NCBI GenBank assembly: GCA_001936135.1
Contig: CP012812.1
Span: 992,001 to 1,056,000 of the forward strand
Reading direction: 5' to 3'
Length of the DNA stretch: 64,000 bases
From: Saccharomycopsis fibuligera x Saccharomycopsis cf. fibuligera
Taxonomy: Eukaryota; Ascomycota; Saccharomycetes; Ascoideales; Saccharomycopsidaceae
This document shows, piece after piece, positions 43,455-54,328 of this stretch. Each line of letters begins with the position of its first letter. The stretch's first letter is position 1. The position numbers and the translations under genes were made by a program. Under the pieces are notes generated by a model. The model worked only from the letters and a program-made list of their open reading frames with translations, was not told where the DNA came from and did no database searches.

Positions 43455-45982
43455 ATGGATGAGCCAATACTAATACAGGTATGTCGTTGCAAACATTGAT
43501 TTAATCTCAATTTCAAGCCAACAGTAGCAAATACTATTTATTCTTTGTCACTTGGATGAGAAATACTGAGGAAAAAAAAAAAAAAAAAAAAAAAAAAAGA
43601 AATCCAAATCAAAAAAGACCAAAAACTAACTTATCAAAATAGAGGAAAGTGAAACATTTGGTATCTATATCAATAAGAAATATCTCCATACCCAATGACG
43701 ATGAACGAAGTCCTCTTAGAAGCAAAATACAAAGCGTTACTAGTATTGCCAGTCTAAACAAAAACAGCAGTAACGCTGATAGCAATTACACTACGACGCT
43801 CCACAGCAGTCCTCAAAACGCACAGTTGACAAATACCAGTCTCCAAATCTCTAACGATCCACTCAGGAACCAAACTAGTCTCCAACAATTGAATGATTCC
43901 AAAATATTTGACACGTTTTTCTCGTTATCCGATACTGCTGCTACAAATTCAAACACAAACTATAATCATAACAAAAGCAGACACCCTCTTCCCAAGCATA
44001 AACCATTCTATATTAGTGAAGTAATTGAAAACACAGTTAGCCCAAATTTCAAAGATATCACTCTTGGCAACTTGTTAATACGTGACCCCAATGCATATGC
44101 GATACTTGCGCAGCGAACATCGTTCAAGTTGACAATCTTTATAAGGAACAATTACACCAGTAAATCTGACTTCATAAGCAATTACGACGACAAACAGGAA
44201 CAACAGCAGAAGCAAGGAAAAACGCCTTGGCAAATACTATTGTCAGTCCAGATAAATTTAGGAGATTTGGTATTTCTTGGAGCATCACTCAATGAAGTTG
44301 ATGATGGGATTGTCAAAAAAAACTTGATTCTAAAAAGCCACTCAAGACGAGATGATTGTAATATATTGTTGATTACTTTAGCTGATGGGGTTTATTATGT
44401 GCCCATGTTGAGCAATATGAATGATATAAGATCAAAACTAAAGACTCGGTCTCTAAGTGCTGCCAATGGTGAAAGGAAAAACAATAATAAGAATAGTAAT
44501 GATAGCTCTGTTAGTGTTGTTAATGTCCAAGAGTCAGTAAGGCCAACTAATGGAGTTCAAGTATTAAGTTATGACATGTTGATGAAGTTGAATAATTTAA
44601 AGCTTTGCATCTTGGATATAGAAAAAATTAACCATCAATTGGCTACGAATTTAGAGAATTCAATAAAGTCACAGCAAGAGCAAGCAACAAAGCAAAAAGA
44701 AGCGGCATCAAACGATGACGAAAAATCGGAAAGCGCCCTATTTTATAGCAAGAGTGGCCAACATTTACAAGACATTGCATTAAAAATTCGAGTGCTAAAA
44801 ATTGAACTTGTTAAGTTTAGAAAAATTGTAAACTTGTTCAAAAAGCATAATTACAATTTGCGGAAAAAGCTAGAGTTGAAAAAAACCTATTTGAACAAAT
44901 TGAGATTGTTGATTGATGATTCAAATGAGCATGATCTTGAATCAGTTTTGAAAGAAGTCAATTCATATGAGAAGATCAATTTCAAGTACATTGATGATGA
45001 TGACGATGATGAGGAAGAGGAGGAGGAAGAAGAAAAAGAAGACATTATTAGAAATGAGAATAAGCAAAAGCATGATGGAAGCGTGTATGCTAATAGTATT
45101 GCTGATAGTAGTGCAAGCTTCAAGGATGACCATAGCAATGGACGCCAGCATGATGGTGAAGTGAATTCAATCAATCACCAGCAACACCAACATCAAAACC
45201 AAAATCAATTCAATTCGATAATTCTCTCAATCAACGCCGATATGTCCCGCTTGAAAGAAATTTATGGAATCAACTTAAACAAACTTAATCAAGCCAACTA
45301 TCAAATAGATCTAGAAATTCTGAAGATTTTTAAACTATTGCTTGAAATTTTCGATATTGTTCCTAATCCTGAAAACCCTATTGAATTCAAAATCTTGGGG
45401 CTCAGATTATCGAATTTGTGCTATTTTATCAAATACCCAAACTATGGCCTGCATCTTACTCATCAAACCAATAACATTAATAACAACAGCCATCACAATA
45501 GCGCGTCTAGCAACAGCAGTATTCGAAGCTACGATAGATCCACTGCGAAAGCACATGCTGCAGAAGCAGCAGCAGCTGAATTGGAAGACGCCGATTTACA
45601 CATTCTTTCCAAAGAAGAACTTCAAATAGAAATAGATTGCGCATTAGGCTACGTGTGCCAATTGGTTCAGCTCATATCGCTATATTTGTTAATTCCTCTT
45701 AAATATCCTATCATTACATTCGGAAGCTACTCATTCATTTGCGATTACGTCAGCGATTTGAATGACAATTCCAGTAAGGTTTTCCCCTTACATTTGATGA
45801 AGACTAATGGGTTAATTTTCAGATTTGAGTATGGGGTGAATTTGTTGAATAAAAACCTTGAGCAGTTGATGAAATCTCAAAACTTGTCAATGCCGGATCT
45901 GAAAAATATTTTGGGGAACTTGAAGACCTTGTTGTTGTTTTTGTCTTCAAAGGATTTGATGTATTTTCGTCGAAGTGGATAA
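43455..45982 (+). CDS. VPS38: Vps38/UVRAG-type PI3-kinase complex II subunit, spliced
   Basis: Exon 1 is 43455-43478 (MDEPILIQ) and exon 2 is 43643-45982, 787 residues in all. The intron (43479-43642) has donor GTATGT, branch ACTAAC and acceptor TAG, and carries an A27 tract. Without it there is no ATG before conserved sequence. Vps38 directs the Vps34 lipid kinase (with Vps15 and Vps30) to endosomes for vacuolar protein sorting. An N-terminal C2-like part contains FKLTIFIRNNY and ILLSVQINLGDLVFLG. Coiled coils follow (about 315-430). The C-terminal BARA-like domain, typical of UVRAG/Vps38, has YVCQLVQLISLYLLIPLKYP, FPLHLMKTNG, FEYGVNLLNKNLEQLM and LGNLKTLLLFL. Asn/Gln/acidic inserts lengthen it relative to S. 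cerevisiae Vps38 (439). An Atg14-like identity is less likely because the N-terminal Cys-rich motif is absent. Confidence 0.85.
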
Positions 45983-45984
45983 AT

Positions 45985-46004
45985 GGAGGGGGGTGGGGGA
46001 AGGG
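45985..46004 (+). other. G-rich tract, possible G-quadruplex
   Basis: Starts 3 nt after the VPS38 stop and contains runs of G6, G5 and G3 (GGGGGGTGGGGGAAGGG). In an AT-rich genome this stands out. It would be present in the VPS38 3' UTR RNA. Confidence 0.5.
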
Positions 46005-46022
46005 CGTTTGCCTTTATTTGAA

Positions 46023-46706
46023 ATGACTACTCAAACACCGCTACCACCACCACCGCAAAACCCTGAGTCCAAAATAATTTAATGATGATAATTGGCTCTG
46101 GTGGCTTTGGCCTCAGCAGCGCCCTTCACTTAGCAGAAAAAGGCTACACCAACATCACCTACTGTCTTTGATCGCGGCAACTATCACACCAATTTCTTTA
46201 ATCCACTAAGGGGCACTGATGCCGCTTCCACCGATTTACATAAATTAGTAAGAGCAAGCTATGTGGACATAATTCATTAGCAAAATCTTGCGGTACAGGG
46301 TATTGAGCAGTATTATGAATGGAATAAGCAAATCCAACAAGTTGTATTCTTGTTATTGAACGATTCGAAATCACTGGATGGTTTGGTAAATTGGACCCAA
46401 TGCTGCAAAGGGGCAAAGTTGCTGGATTGATTGGTGTACTTGATTCATTATTATGGGTGAAATATTTGGCGGGACGTACGGAGAATGTGCAATTTGTGTA
46501 TGGTGCTGAAGAAGGAAGGGGCTGTACTTTTCAGTGATAAGGAGGAGAGGAGGGATGCGGTTGTGGCAGCTGGCGCCTGGTCTACGCAATTTGCTCCTCA
46601 ACAAATATTTCAAAGAGTAGAAAGTGTTGCTTCATCATACGCTGTGTCGAAATTTCCTAAAAATCGGCCAGATTTAATTGAAAAAATAATAATAAAATAT
46701 TCCTGA
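46023..46706 (+). pseudogene. Pseudogene of an FAD-dependent amine/amino-acid oxidase
   Basis: Pieces in shifting frames encode a recognisable DAO-type flavoenzyme. A start-like MTTQTPLPPPPQNPESKII (46023) is followed by the FAD-binding Rossmann turn IIGSGGFGLSSALHLAEKGY with GxGxxG, then DAASTDLHKLVRASYVD, AVQGIEQYYEWNKQIQQ, and near the end DAVVAAGAWSTQFAP, the usual second FAD-contact block. Several frameshifts and stops interrupt it (for example TAA right after SKII, and a stop after TNITYCL), and the middle and C-terminal part are shortened to about 230 codons against about 400 for the family. Closest type: sarcosine/fructosyl-amino-acid/L-pipecolate oxidase group. It was a host metabolic gene and is now broken. 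Confidence 0.8.
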
Positions 46707-47475
46707 TATCAAATATCGAATGACTTACGAATCCAACTTTAGAAAAGACGCGATTTATGTAAAATAGACATTAACTTGGCCCATAGAAGAAAATACATAA
46801 TAGAGAAATTGAATTCATTCAATGTAAACTCTTTTAAGGGCATATTTTTCAAGTGGTATTCTATTCATCCTTTGCTATACCACATCTTTGTCACAGCACT
46901 ATAATTGTGCTGACATAGTTATCAAAGATCTTACAACGAACCAGAACGTATACTTAAGCATGGAATGCAAAGGAATGCATGCCAGAGAGCGTATGTACAT
47001 CATATATACAAGGATTTTTACAGAACTAATATATCATCTCGCTTGAACCTCCTCAGAAATACATGCTAAAATAAATCTGTTTCTATCATTTCTTCTGCTT
47101 TGTCTGCTTTTTGAAAACTGCAGGCATTAGCGCATTCTATAGCTATGTGCTGTTCAGCACACTCAATTGATTCTTCTTCAGCGCGGATACTAATACCTCA
47201 AATCAAGCAAGGTGGCGGACCAAGAGCTGAAAACCTGCTGGCGGCAATAAAAAATTTGGGTTTTGTTTTTTCGGGATGTATAATGCGAGTCAGGTCTCAT
47301 CATCAATCAACCATCATCACATCGTATTCATCCATGTCAGCAAGTTCATGTCATTCATAATGACCATTCAAGTCCATATATGTTGTCCATTTTACTACGA
47401 TTGCTTACACAAGGAATAGCCAAAACATTGCGTACATGTCATACTATATACGGTATCAATGCCAAAATATACCAA
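46707..47475. other. Intergenic
   Basis: Spacer between the oxidase pseudogene and the nuclease-kinase gene. It contains a hairpin (46894-46912) related to the one at 2281-2304. No gene seen. Confidence 0.5.
46894..46912. repeat. Hairpin sharing a 12-mer with 2281-2304
   Basis: CAGCAC (46894-46899) and GTGCTG (46907-46912) pair around TATAATT, with outer TGT/ACA pairing beyond a 2-nt bulge. On the minus strand it reads GTCAGCACAATT, as in the hairpin at 2281. Confidence 0.5.
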
Positions 47476-49998
47476 TCATCCGTTCAACTGTGCTTGCAAA
47501 ATGTGCCAATAGTTGCAGTTCTCAATCTCACTCTTTACAAGTGGCACAATCTCAATTCCAATCTTATTTCTCAAGGACCTAATCCCGGGATATATTTTCT
47601 CGAGTTTCTCATAATCTTTCACAAAATCAGCCTGGTTCTTTTCATTGTCGCTGTTGATTGGGTTCAGCAGATCATCCAGTAGAGGCTTCGCAGCCTTGCC
47701 TCTGCCATTCCCATATACTTTGCTGAAGCCAAAGTCTAGAAAGAAGACCTTATCAGGCTTGTCCCCTACATGCCCTAGCAAAACATTGGACTTGTTGATG
47801 TCTCTGTGGCTTACCCCCGCACAATGAATCCGACATAGTCCTACTAGAGCTGACTTGGCTATATCAAGCAGTGGCATCTTGCGCCTTGGAAGACGAATGC
47901 GTTCCATTTGGATATATAGGGCGTTGAAGGGGATCTCTGACACTGGTTTGTTTTCTAGTTTGAACAACTGTTGCAACTTTTCTCTTTCATGAGTATCACC
48001 ACCAGCTTCATCTTTAGTGCCAGTTGAGCCTGTTCCGGTTGAACTTCTCCCACTCAGGTTGCTCGATTCACGGGTTTCAGCACCCTCAACTTCGCTCAAG
48101 AGTTGATTGAAAACATCACCAGAGTCCAAATAGCCAAACGAAACCACATTTGGAATACAGTCAACCTTGCAGCAGAGTAACTGCTTATAAGTGGCCACCT
48201 CGTACTGGAAAAACAAGAAGCTCAAGCCTGCCTTTCTGATGGCATCGTTTCTGATAATATACTTGCTGTCCACCATCAAGAAAGGATCATAGCACTTGAG
48301 CACATGGTCGTCTACATGCAACACTGTCGACCATCTTGTCCAAGGCTGCTTTCCGCTAAGGATCTTCGGGACAATGTTGCGTCCGAAACTGCTTGTCTGC
48401 AATCTCTGGAAGCTTAGACTTGCATTAGCAGCATTGGTCATCGTCAACTTATCAATATTTTCTTTTGGATCGTTGGAGATTATCTCCAGTAGCCCGTAAT
48501 ACTCCATGTCCAGCAGCTTGTCCGAGCCCCCCAAGTCCAAGAACTTTTCACAGACTATGGTCTCAAAGAAGGCCTTTTTTTGTCTCAACACATCACAAAC
48601 ACGGGCTTTATCCATCTTGACCAACAAATCAGCCAACTCGTCTTGGGTCTCTTTCTCGATCCGAGTTTTGTCAAAATCGACTTCTGCGTCAATGTCGGTG
48701 ATTTGAAATGCTTCCAATAGAGCACCGCAAATGTTTTGTGCATAGCCGGCATTCCCATCATCTGCATCAATAGCAAAGACATGGTCGATTACGACATCCG
48801 TATAGACCCGCCCGGTCATGTCAACGACTGCGCGATCAGACACCAATAGCTGTTGTCTTAAATGGGTCAAGTTTGCCTTGATTACCATTGTGAAGTTGTG
48901 GTTGGTGATCAAGGCAACGGTGGTTCTTGTTGCCAACATTTGGTGTAGGGATTGGTTTATGATAGAGACAAACCCAAGAGCTTTGATGGACAAGCCCCTT
49001 ATTCCGAGTGTCTCCATGTCCCTAAAGATTCTCTGAAACTCAAGGAAGCCCTCCTTGATGTCAATGTTTGGCGATTTTGCTTCAACAACAGCCACGGTCT
49101 TCGTTTGGTCACTTTCAGGATCAACTTGACACAAATAACCATCTGGCGAGACACCAAACTTCATTTCTGTGCCAAATGTAAATCTGTAACTCGGCATATA
49201 TCTAATGTTTCTGAAACTATTATATCCTCGCAAGATTTCTAAACATGGTTCAAAAACATTGCGATTGAAATAATAAAAACCATGTGCTTCATTTGGCTTT
49301 TTTTTGAGCGTGTACTCAAATCGCGGAAACAAAAAGTGACTCTTTTTATCAAGATCCATGTTTGCAATTTTCGTCAAAAGCTGCTTCATTGGCTTTCTGC
49401 CTGTTGTCTTGTTGTTGTTTATTTCTTTTCTGTCAAAAATTGGAACTAATGTGGGTGTGTTACGACTGCAGTGGTTTTCATATTGGGGGAATTTAGAGCT
49501 GGCACTGGTAAGCGAGCTGATAGTTGACTCACCCTGAACTGACTTAGTTGAATTCGCATTGAGTAGGAGTTGCTGCTGAAATATGAAGAAGAGCTGACCG
49601 AGTGCTTTTTTTTCCTTTTCACCAAAGAGCTCAGGGTCTTTTTGGTGGCTCAAGTAATGATAAAATAGGTCGTCTTCATAGCCTATGTTTTTGTTGCTGA
49701 GAGGCTTTGTAACTGCGAGTGGTGTTTTGCTCAAAAGTTTTGTGATGGTTTCTGTGTCGCTAGACTCTTGGTTTGCCGTACCAGCAGCCTGACCTGGAGT
49801 ATTGGGGACTTGAGCTTGACATAGCGCACCTACCTGCTCAACTAGCCTCTCAGGTTGCTCTCCAGCATATTGAGCATCATCAGCAGTTTGGTGCTCCTTA
49901 TCATCAGCACCGGCAGCTTTGTGTTTCTTTGCCGATGGAGCAGTCACTTGACCTAAATCTGGGTCCTGCTCTTGATCTCTCCTGGCCCTTCGCGGCAT
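47476..49998 (-). CDS. PD-(D/E)XK nuclease-like domain fused to a protein kinase-like domain
   Basis: 840 residues from the first ATG of the frame (49998, MPRRARRDQEQD). Residues 1-80 are basic then Gln/Ala-rich and probably disordered. At about 265-385 there is a restriction-endonuclease-like core: GTEMKFGVSPDGYL (PDG at 285-287), then VAVVEAKS (Glu306-x-Lys308) and a downstream INQSLHQML...VALITNHNF helix-strand, the usual PD...ExK-Q order. From about 525 to 790 is a kinase-like fold: Lys568 in HVLKCYDP (beta-3), Glu600 in YEVATYKQ (alpha-C), HRDINKSNVLL (catalytic Asp733, Asn738) and DFG at 755-757, all key residues present. Such nuclease-kinase pairs are known from Crinkler-type effectors and transposon-linked fungal proteins (family knowledge); identity here is inferred. 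Third codon positions look G/C-richer than in neighbouring genes, so transfer or unusual expression is possible. No signal peptide is visible. Whether it cuts DNA or phosphorylates anything is unknown. Confidence 0.75.
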   Translation of the reverse strand: MPRRARRDQEQDPDLGQVTAPSAKKHKAAGADDKEHQTADDAQYAGEQPERLVEQVGALCQAQVPNTPGQAAGTANQESSDTETITKLLSKTPLAVTKPLSNKNIGYEDDLFYHYLSHQKDPELFGEKEKKALGQLFFIFQQQLLLNANSTKSVQGESTISSLTSASSKFPQYENHCSRNTPTLVPIFDRKEINNNKTTGRKPMKQLLTKIANMDLDKKSHFLFPRFEYTLKKKPNEAHGFYYFNRNVFEPCLEILRGYNSFRNIRYMPSYRFTFGTEMKFGVSPDGYLCQVDPESDQTKTVAVVEAKSPNIDIKEGFLEFQRIFRDMETLGIRGLSIKALGFVSIINQSLHQMLATRTTVALITNHNFTMVIKANLTHLRQQLLVSDRAVVDMTGRVYTDVVIDHVFAIDADDGNAGYAQNICGALLEAFQITDIDAEVDFDKTRIEKETQDELADLLVKMDKARVCDVLRQKKAFFETIVCEKFLDLGGSDKLLDMEYYGLLEIISNDPKENIDKLTMTNAANASLSFQRLQTSSFGRNIVPKILSGKQPWTRWSTVLHVDDHVLKCYDPFLMVDSKYIIRNDAIRKAGLSFLFFQYEVATYKQLLCCKVDCIPNVVSFGYLDSGDVFNQLLSEVEGAETRESSNLSGRSSTGTGSTGTKDEAGGDTHEREKLQQLFKLENKPVSEIPFNALYIQMERIRLPRRKMPLLDIAKSALVGLCRIHCAGVSHRDINKSNVLLGHVGDKPDKVFFLDFGFSKVYGNGRGKAAKPLLDDLLNPINSDNEKNQADFVKDYEKLEKIYPGIRSLRNKIGIEIVPLVKSEIENCNYWHILQAQLNG

Positions 49999-51489
49999 TG
50001 GTTTGATTTGATCTTTGAGATAGTGTTGTTTTGATAACAATGAGAAGGTGCGTGTCAAGTACTCTGTTCTTTGTTTTTTGTTTTTTTGTCTTGAGTACTT
50101 TGGCTGGCAGCTTTCTCTGTATCATGTTCGATGAGCAGAAGGAAAACAAAAAAGAACGATCCCTCGGGCAAAGACTGCATACACCTGCATGTAAGCGATG
50201 GACTATAAAACCCTTGCATTGGACTACAACTGAAAGAAGCCGTAATGTACCAAATATTCGAGCACTAATTTTATGTTTCCTTTGCTTAAAAACATTCCTC
50301 TCAATCATGTACTAAACGTTGATGAAATATGAAATAAAACAAAATAGAACTTTGGAAGTTATGAAAAAAAAACGAAACTATTAGCTGTCTTTGGTATCAA
50401 AAAAGAAAAGAACAAGAGTTATCAATCTGGAAAATGGTTCAGCAGCGAAGGGTGCTGCGCAGCCTGTTATTATCTCAATGTAACTATTTAACTTTTCTGG
50501 GGCATACATGGCTGGAAAAGTTGGCTAGATTCAAAAAGTCTGGATGGATAATGGAACGTCCTAAAGATCTTAGTTCTTGTACGTTTTTGTGTTACTTTTG
50601 TAAAAATAGGTTTTGATCTTTGAGGGTCCCTTTAACAACTAAGCTTGGAGAAGAGAAGTCAATATACTGAAAGTAGGCTTATATCGTAACTAGCAAGAAG
50701 AAATAAATAAAAAGAGTAGTAAATATACGAGATAAACATAAATATTTTTATATACACATGTGCGTGTGCTTGTATGTGGGTGTGGTAGTCTAATCTTCGC
50801 TCTAATTCTAGTCATATTCAATTTAGTTCGACCTTTTGCTTTTGCTGTTGTTTGCTGCGCAATGTTGGTTGTTGTTGTTCTTGTTTTCTAGATATATTTT
50901 TATGAGGTTTCTACGAATAGAAATTAAAATTCTCGCCGGGAAATGTACCTCTGTTGAACGAGTGCTCGTATACCGAGTAAATAATAAAATTAATATATTG
51001 ACTACTGTGGTTTGGGAAAACTGGCTACATTCTTGTATGCACCCATGAAGTTGGTGATGTAGATTCGAAGCATGGATGTGCATTATGTATCTATCGATAA
51101 CGGATAGCATTCGTGTTGTTAATTACGAGTTGATAAGTCGACAAGGTGCATAAAACTACCGTTTACAATTCTTATTCAGCGATGATTATGAAAAACAGTT
51201 GTTTTTATTTTGTTTATTTTACTTACTCTGTTTCCGACTAGCTTATAATGGCAAGACATACGCAAACAAGAAAAATAAATAAAAAATAAAAAAATTAACA
51301 AACATATACACAAAACAAAATAGTTTTGTAAGCTTGGTCAGTTTGGCTAGCTAAGATCATAAGTTAGACAATTGTGTCGTGAAGAAATTAAAATCGTAAA
51401 TAAAAGTAGAAAAAAAAAAATAAAGTGAAAATCATTAGCTCGTTATCATATTAGCTTCAGGCCATGTTAGGTAAAGGCACAAAAAGAGT
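49999..51489. other. Intergenic, no gene recognised
   Basis: 1.5 kb upstream of the nuclease-kinase gene and downstream of the hydrophilin gene. Short frames (for example 50434-50616) show no recognisable feature. AT-rich, with CT/AT repeats near 50740-50800. Confidence 0.45.
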
Positions 51490-52014
51490 TTAGTAGCCAC
51501 TGTAACCACCAGCAGTGCCACCACCAAGGTTATCATCAACACCATTGAAGTTGTTTCTAGCTTGGCTTCTCGTGGTTCTACCTTGGTTACCCCAACCTTG
51601 AGATTGTTGGGCCTTCTTGTAATTTTCATTGGTGGCTTGGTCACCATATTGAGATTGGCCATATTGGTTAGATTTGGAAGCACGGTTCCAATCATCAGTG
51701 TCTTCATTTTGGTTCAAGTAGTCACTGTTACCACGGCGGGCTTGTTGATGACCATAGCCGCTCTCAATACCACCAGCACCGGTGTTGCTGTTACCATAAC
51801 TGCCAGAGTTACCGTGTGTGTTTCTGCTGCCATAACCACCAGAGTTGCCGCGAGTATTACCGTAGCCGCTACCAGTTTGAGATTGATTGAAGCCGTCATC
51901 TTGGCCATAGTTTTGGGAGCTACCGTAGCCTTCGTGGCCACTGGTATTAGATTCGTGCTGAGTGGTGGAGTCACCGGACAATTTGTCAGTCAACTTGTTC
52001 ACTAAACCGGACAT
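51490..52014 (-). CDS. Gre1/Sip18-like hydrophilin
   Basis: 174 residues, very Gly/Asn/Ser/Gln/Tyr-rich and hydrophilic, with no hydrophobic core. The start MSGLVNKLTDKLSGD parallels the amphipathic start of S. cerevisiae Gre1 (MSNLLNKFADKLHGN). The middle has repeats of the type GYG/GNSG/GSYGN, and the end is GGTAGGYSGY. Hydrophilins are small desiccation/osmotic-stress proteins of the cytosol that protect other proteins when water is lost. Identification rests on composition and the N-terminal motif, so an unrelated Gly-rich protein is possible. A CCCCT (stress-response element) lies at 52383-52387, about 370 bp upstream. Confidence 0.75.
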   Translation of the reverse strand: MSGLVNKLTDKLSGDSTTQHESNTSGHEGYGSSQNYGQDDGFNQSQTGSGYGNTRGNSGGYGSRNTHGNSGSYGNSNTGAGGIESGYGHQQARRGNSDYLNQNEDTDDWNRASKSNQYGQSQYGDQATNENYKKAQQSQGWGNQGRTTRSQARNNFNGVDDNLGGGTAGGYSGY

Positions 52015-53728
52015 TGTAAAGTAAAGAAACTTGGTAATTTAGTTGATTAAATTCGAAAGTAATATAAAAAGCCTGAGGAGGTGATCAATAAACAGAGTAT
52101 TCAAAGAGTACTAATTATTAAATCTGATTGCTGTTCAACAAAGAAGAAAACAAAATTTCTGAATAAAAAAAAACTTCAACGGTTTGTTCGTTAGGCTCAT
52201 ATTTATATAATTTTTCAATCTCTGTTTAAGGAGCGTTTTCTGTACTCTGTAGAATAGGGATACCCACATCCAGCCCCGGCTGTCTAGCTAGCCAGCTAGG
52301 TAGCTAGCAACTATGACAGTGGCTCAACCCACGGGTCTGCATTGATGTTTTTAAGTTTGTGCAAATCAGCATCAAGAACGTCCCCCTTTACCTTCTGGTA
52401 CCTAGTGGTTACGGTATACCAGAGAGTGTAGAATAATTATTTTAAAATTAGATTTTCCCCGTCTCGACCGAGTTTTCCAGAAAGCAATCACCGAAGAATA
52501 GTTGCGTTGCTGTGCCATGATGTGATGTGATGTGGCGCCAGCATAATATCATCACCATAGTCATAGTAGTAAAAATGGTGTGGGCAGTAGTAGAAGGGCA
52601 TTAGAAATTCTGGAAAATAAGGAGGACAGCAAACTTGTTAGGATACGTAAACAAAAATAAAAACAAAAGCAACCAAACCCCAACTAACAGTACCAACAAT
52701 AGATCAACCAATTGGCTTGACTCGCTGCGCTATAGCTATGGTGCTGTCGTATACTTGTAGTAAATCTTGACCCCAGAAAACGTGTTTTGCACAAAAAGAA
52801 CTATTTTGAAATGTTAATATTGCAATTATTATGCAAGAACAGCAGTCGAAGGCTATAGAAATAAGCTATAGCCTAGAATCTTACAACCTTGATGTATTTA
52901 GTAACACAAAGTATACACAAAGTATACACGGAGACGCATGTATAAAATCATACTGCCAAAAAGAACAGTCGTCAACTCTCATAAATGTTTTCTTTGAAAT
53001 TATTAATAGAAAACATGTACAACAGTGTGAACACCAAAGGTTATTTTTATAGTACTATCAATCTGTACACACTTTGAACTACAGTTACACAATTCACTTA
53101 ACTGGCGAGTATCCAAATAGATACTGGAAAATATCTTTTACACCCTTTCCATAAAAATAAAATATTTATTTTATATATTTAGTAAGCTAAGTTATTCTTT
53201 TTAGCAAACTCTAGTTGGTTGGTTGATTGGCTGGCTGGTGCTATTGGCTATAACCGACTTTCTGGCATAGGCGATGTTTATCCTCAATCAATTGCTATGA
53301 CCTGTGTGTGTGGCTGGTGCACTGTCATGTTGGCAGCAACAAAGACGTCATTAGGGAGCAATGCTGCAGGGCTATATAACCGTGGCTCTGGCTATATGTG
53401 GCGGTGCCACAACAACTATTGTCGCTGCTAAAAGAGGGCGGGTAATAGGTTCTTTATTACAAATATATTACCTAAGTAGAACAATCACATGATGGTTATG
53501 AACACGTATAATGTTGAAAGAGCGCTTGCCACCGGTCATGTGACTTACGAGGGATAAAAATTTTTTTTTTTTTTAAACCGATACTGGCACTGTGGTCTGT
53601 TGTGGCGATATCGCCAGCCGGGCGAAACAGAGTAAAAAAAAAAGTAAAAAAGAATAAAATAAAACCTTTCTTTTGGAAAGACTAGTTTTTACGTAGTAAC
53701 ATACAACCACAACAATCCCCCATACAAG
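52015..53728. other. Long divergent promoter region
   Basis: 1.7 kb between the hydrophilin and TIF11 starts. It includes a possible STRE, GCTAGC/TAGCTAG repeats (52287-52308), a short direct repeat ACAAAGTATACAC (about 52907-52929) and an A/T run at about 53560-53574. Short frames at 52831 and 53219 are not convincing genes. The length fits a stress-regulated promoter for the hydrophilin. Confidence 0.5.
52383..52387 (-). promoter_or_regulatory. Possible STRE (AGGGG) of the hydrophilin promoter
   Basis: CCCCT on the plus strand is AGGGG in the direction of the hydrophilin gene, about 370 bp before its start. Msn2/4-type stress factors use this pentamer in S. cerevisiae. A single 5-bp match is weak evidence. 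Confidence 0.25.
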
Positions 53729-54328
53729 ATGCCAAAGAGTAAAGGAAAAGTACGTATGGCGGTGTGATGTGTTTTGCTCAAAGCAATTTGCTACTTATGA
53801 TCTGCTTTATTCGCAGTTATCCAGATAAATAGCTATAGTAATGATCTCAACAGAACCTTCAACTAACACAATCTTTAGGGTGGTAAAAACAGAAGAAGAG
53901 GAAAGAACGACGGTGAAGGCCAAAAAAGAGAGCTTGTCACCAAGGATGAAGGCCAAGAATATGCTACCGTCACAAAACTTTTAGGTAATGGCAGAGTTGA
54001 AGCTCAATGTTTTGATAATGTCAAAAGAATGGCTCATATCAGAGGTAAATTAAGAAAGAAGGTTTGGATGGGTCCTGGTGACATTGTCTTAGTTTCCTTG
54101 AGAGATTTCCAAGATGATCAATGTGATATTATTCAAAAATATCATCCTGATGAAGCTAGACAATTGAAAAGTATCGGTGAGTTGCCTGAAAATGCTAAAA
54201 TTAATGAAGCTGCTGGTTTCGACGAAGACGACGAAGGTGATGTCAATTTCGAATTCGGCGCCGTTTCTGATGATGAGGAAGAAGAAGGTCAAGGTAAATT
54301 GGATGATTTGAACATTGATGATATCTAA
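53729..54328 (+). CDS. TIF11: Translation initiation factor eIF1A, spliced
   Basis: Exon 1 is 53729-53749 (MPKSKGK) and exon 2 is 53879-54328, 156 residues in all. The intron (53750-53878) has donor GTACGT, branch CTAAC and acceptor TAG. Joined sequence [17 protein letters not shown] matches the basic N-terminal tail of eIF1A. The OB fold follows: [52 protein letters not shown] and [17 protein letters not shown]. The acidic tail ends in DLNIDDI, which binds eIF5B. eIF1A promotes scanning and start-codon selection on the 40S subunit in the cytosol. Length agrees with S. cerevisiae Tif11 (153). Confidence 0.97.

Noticed and set aside
50434-50616. 60-codon frame starting MVQQRRVLRS
   Set aside because: No homology recognised, no second line of evidence; left as intergenic.
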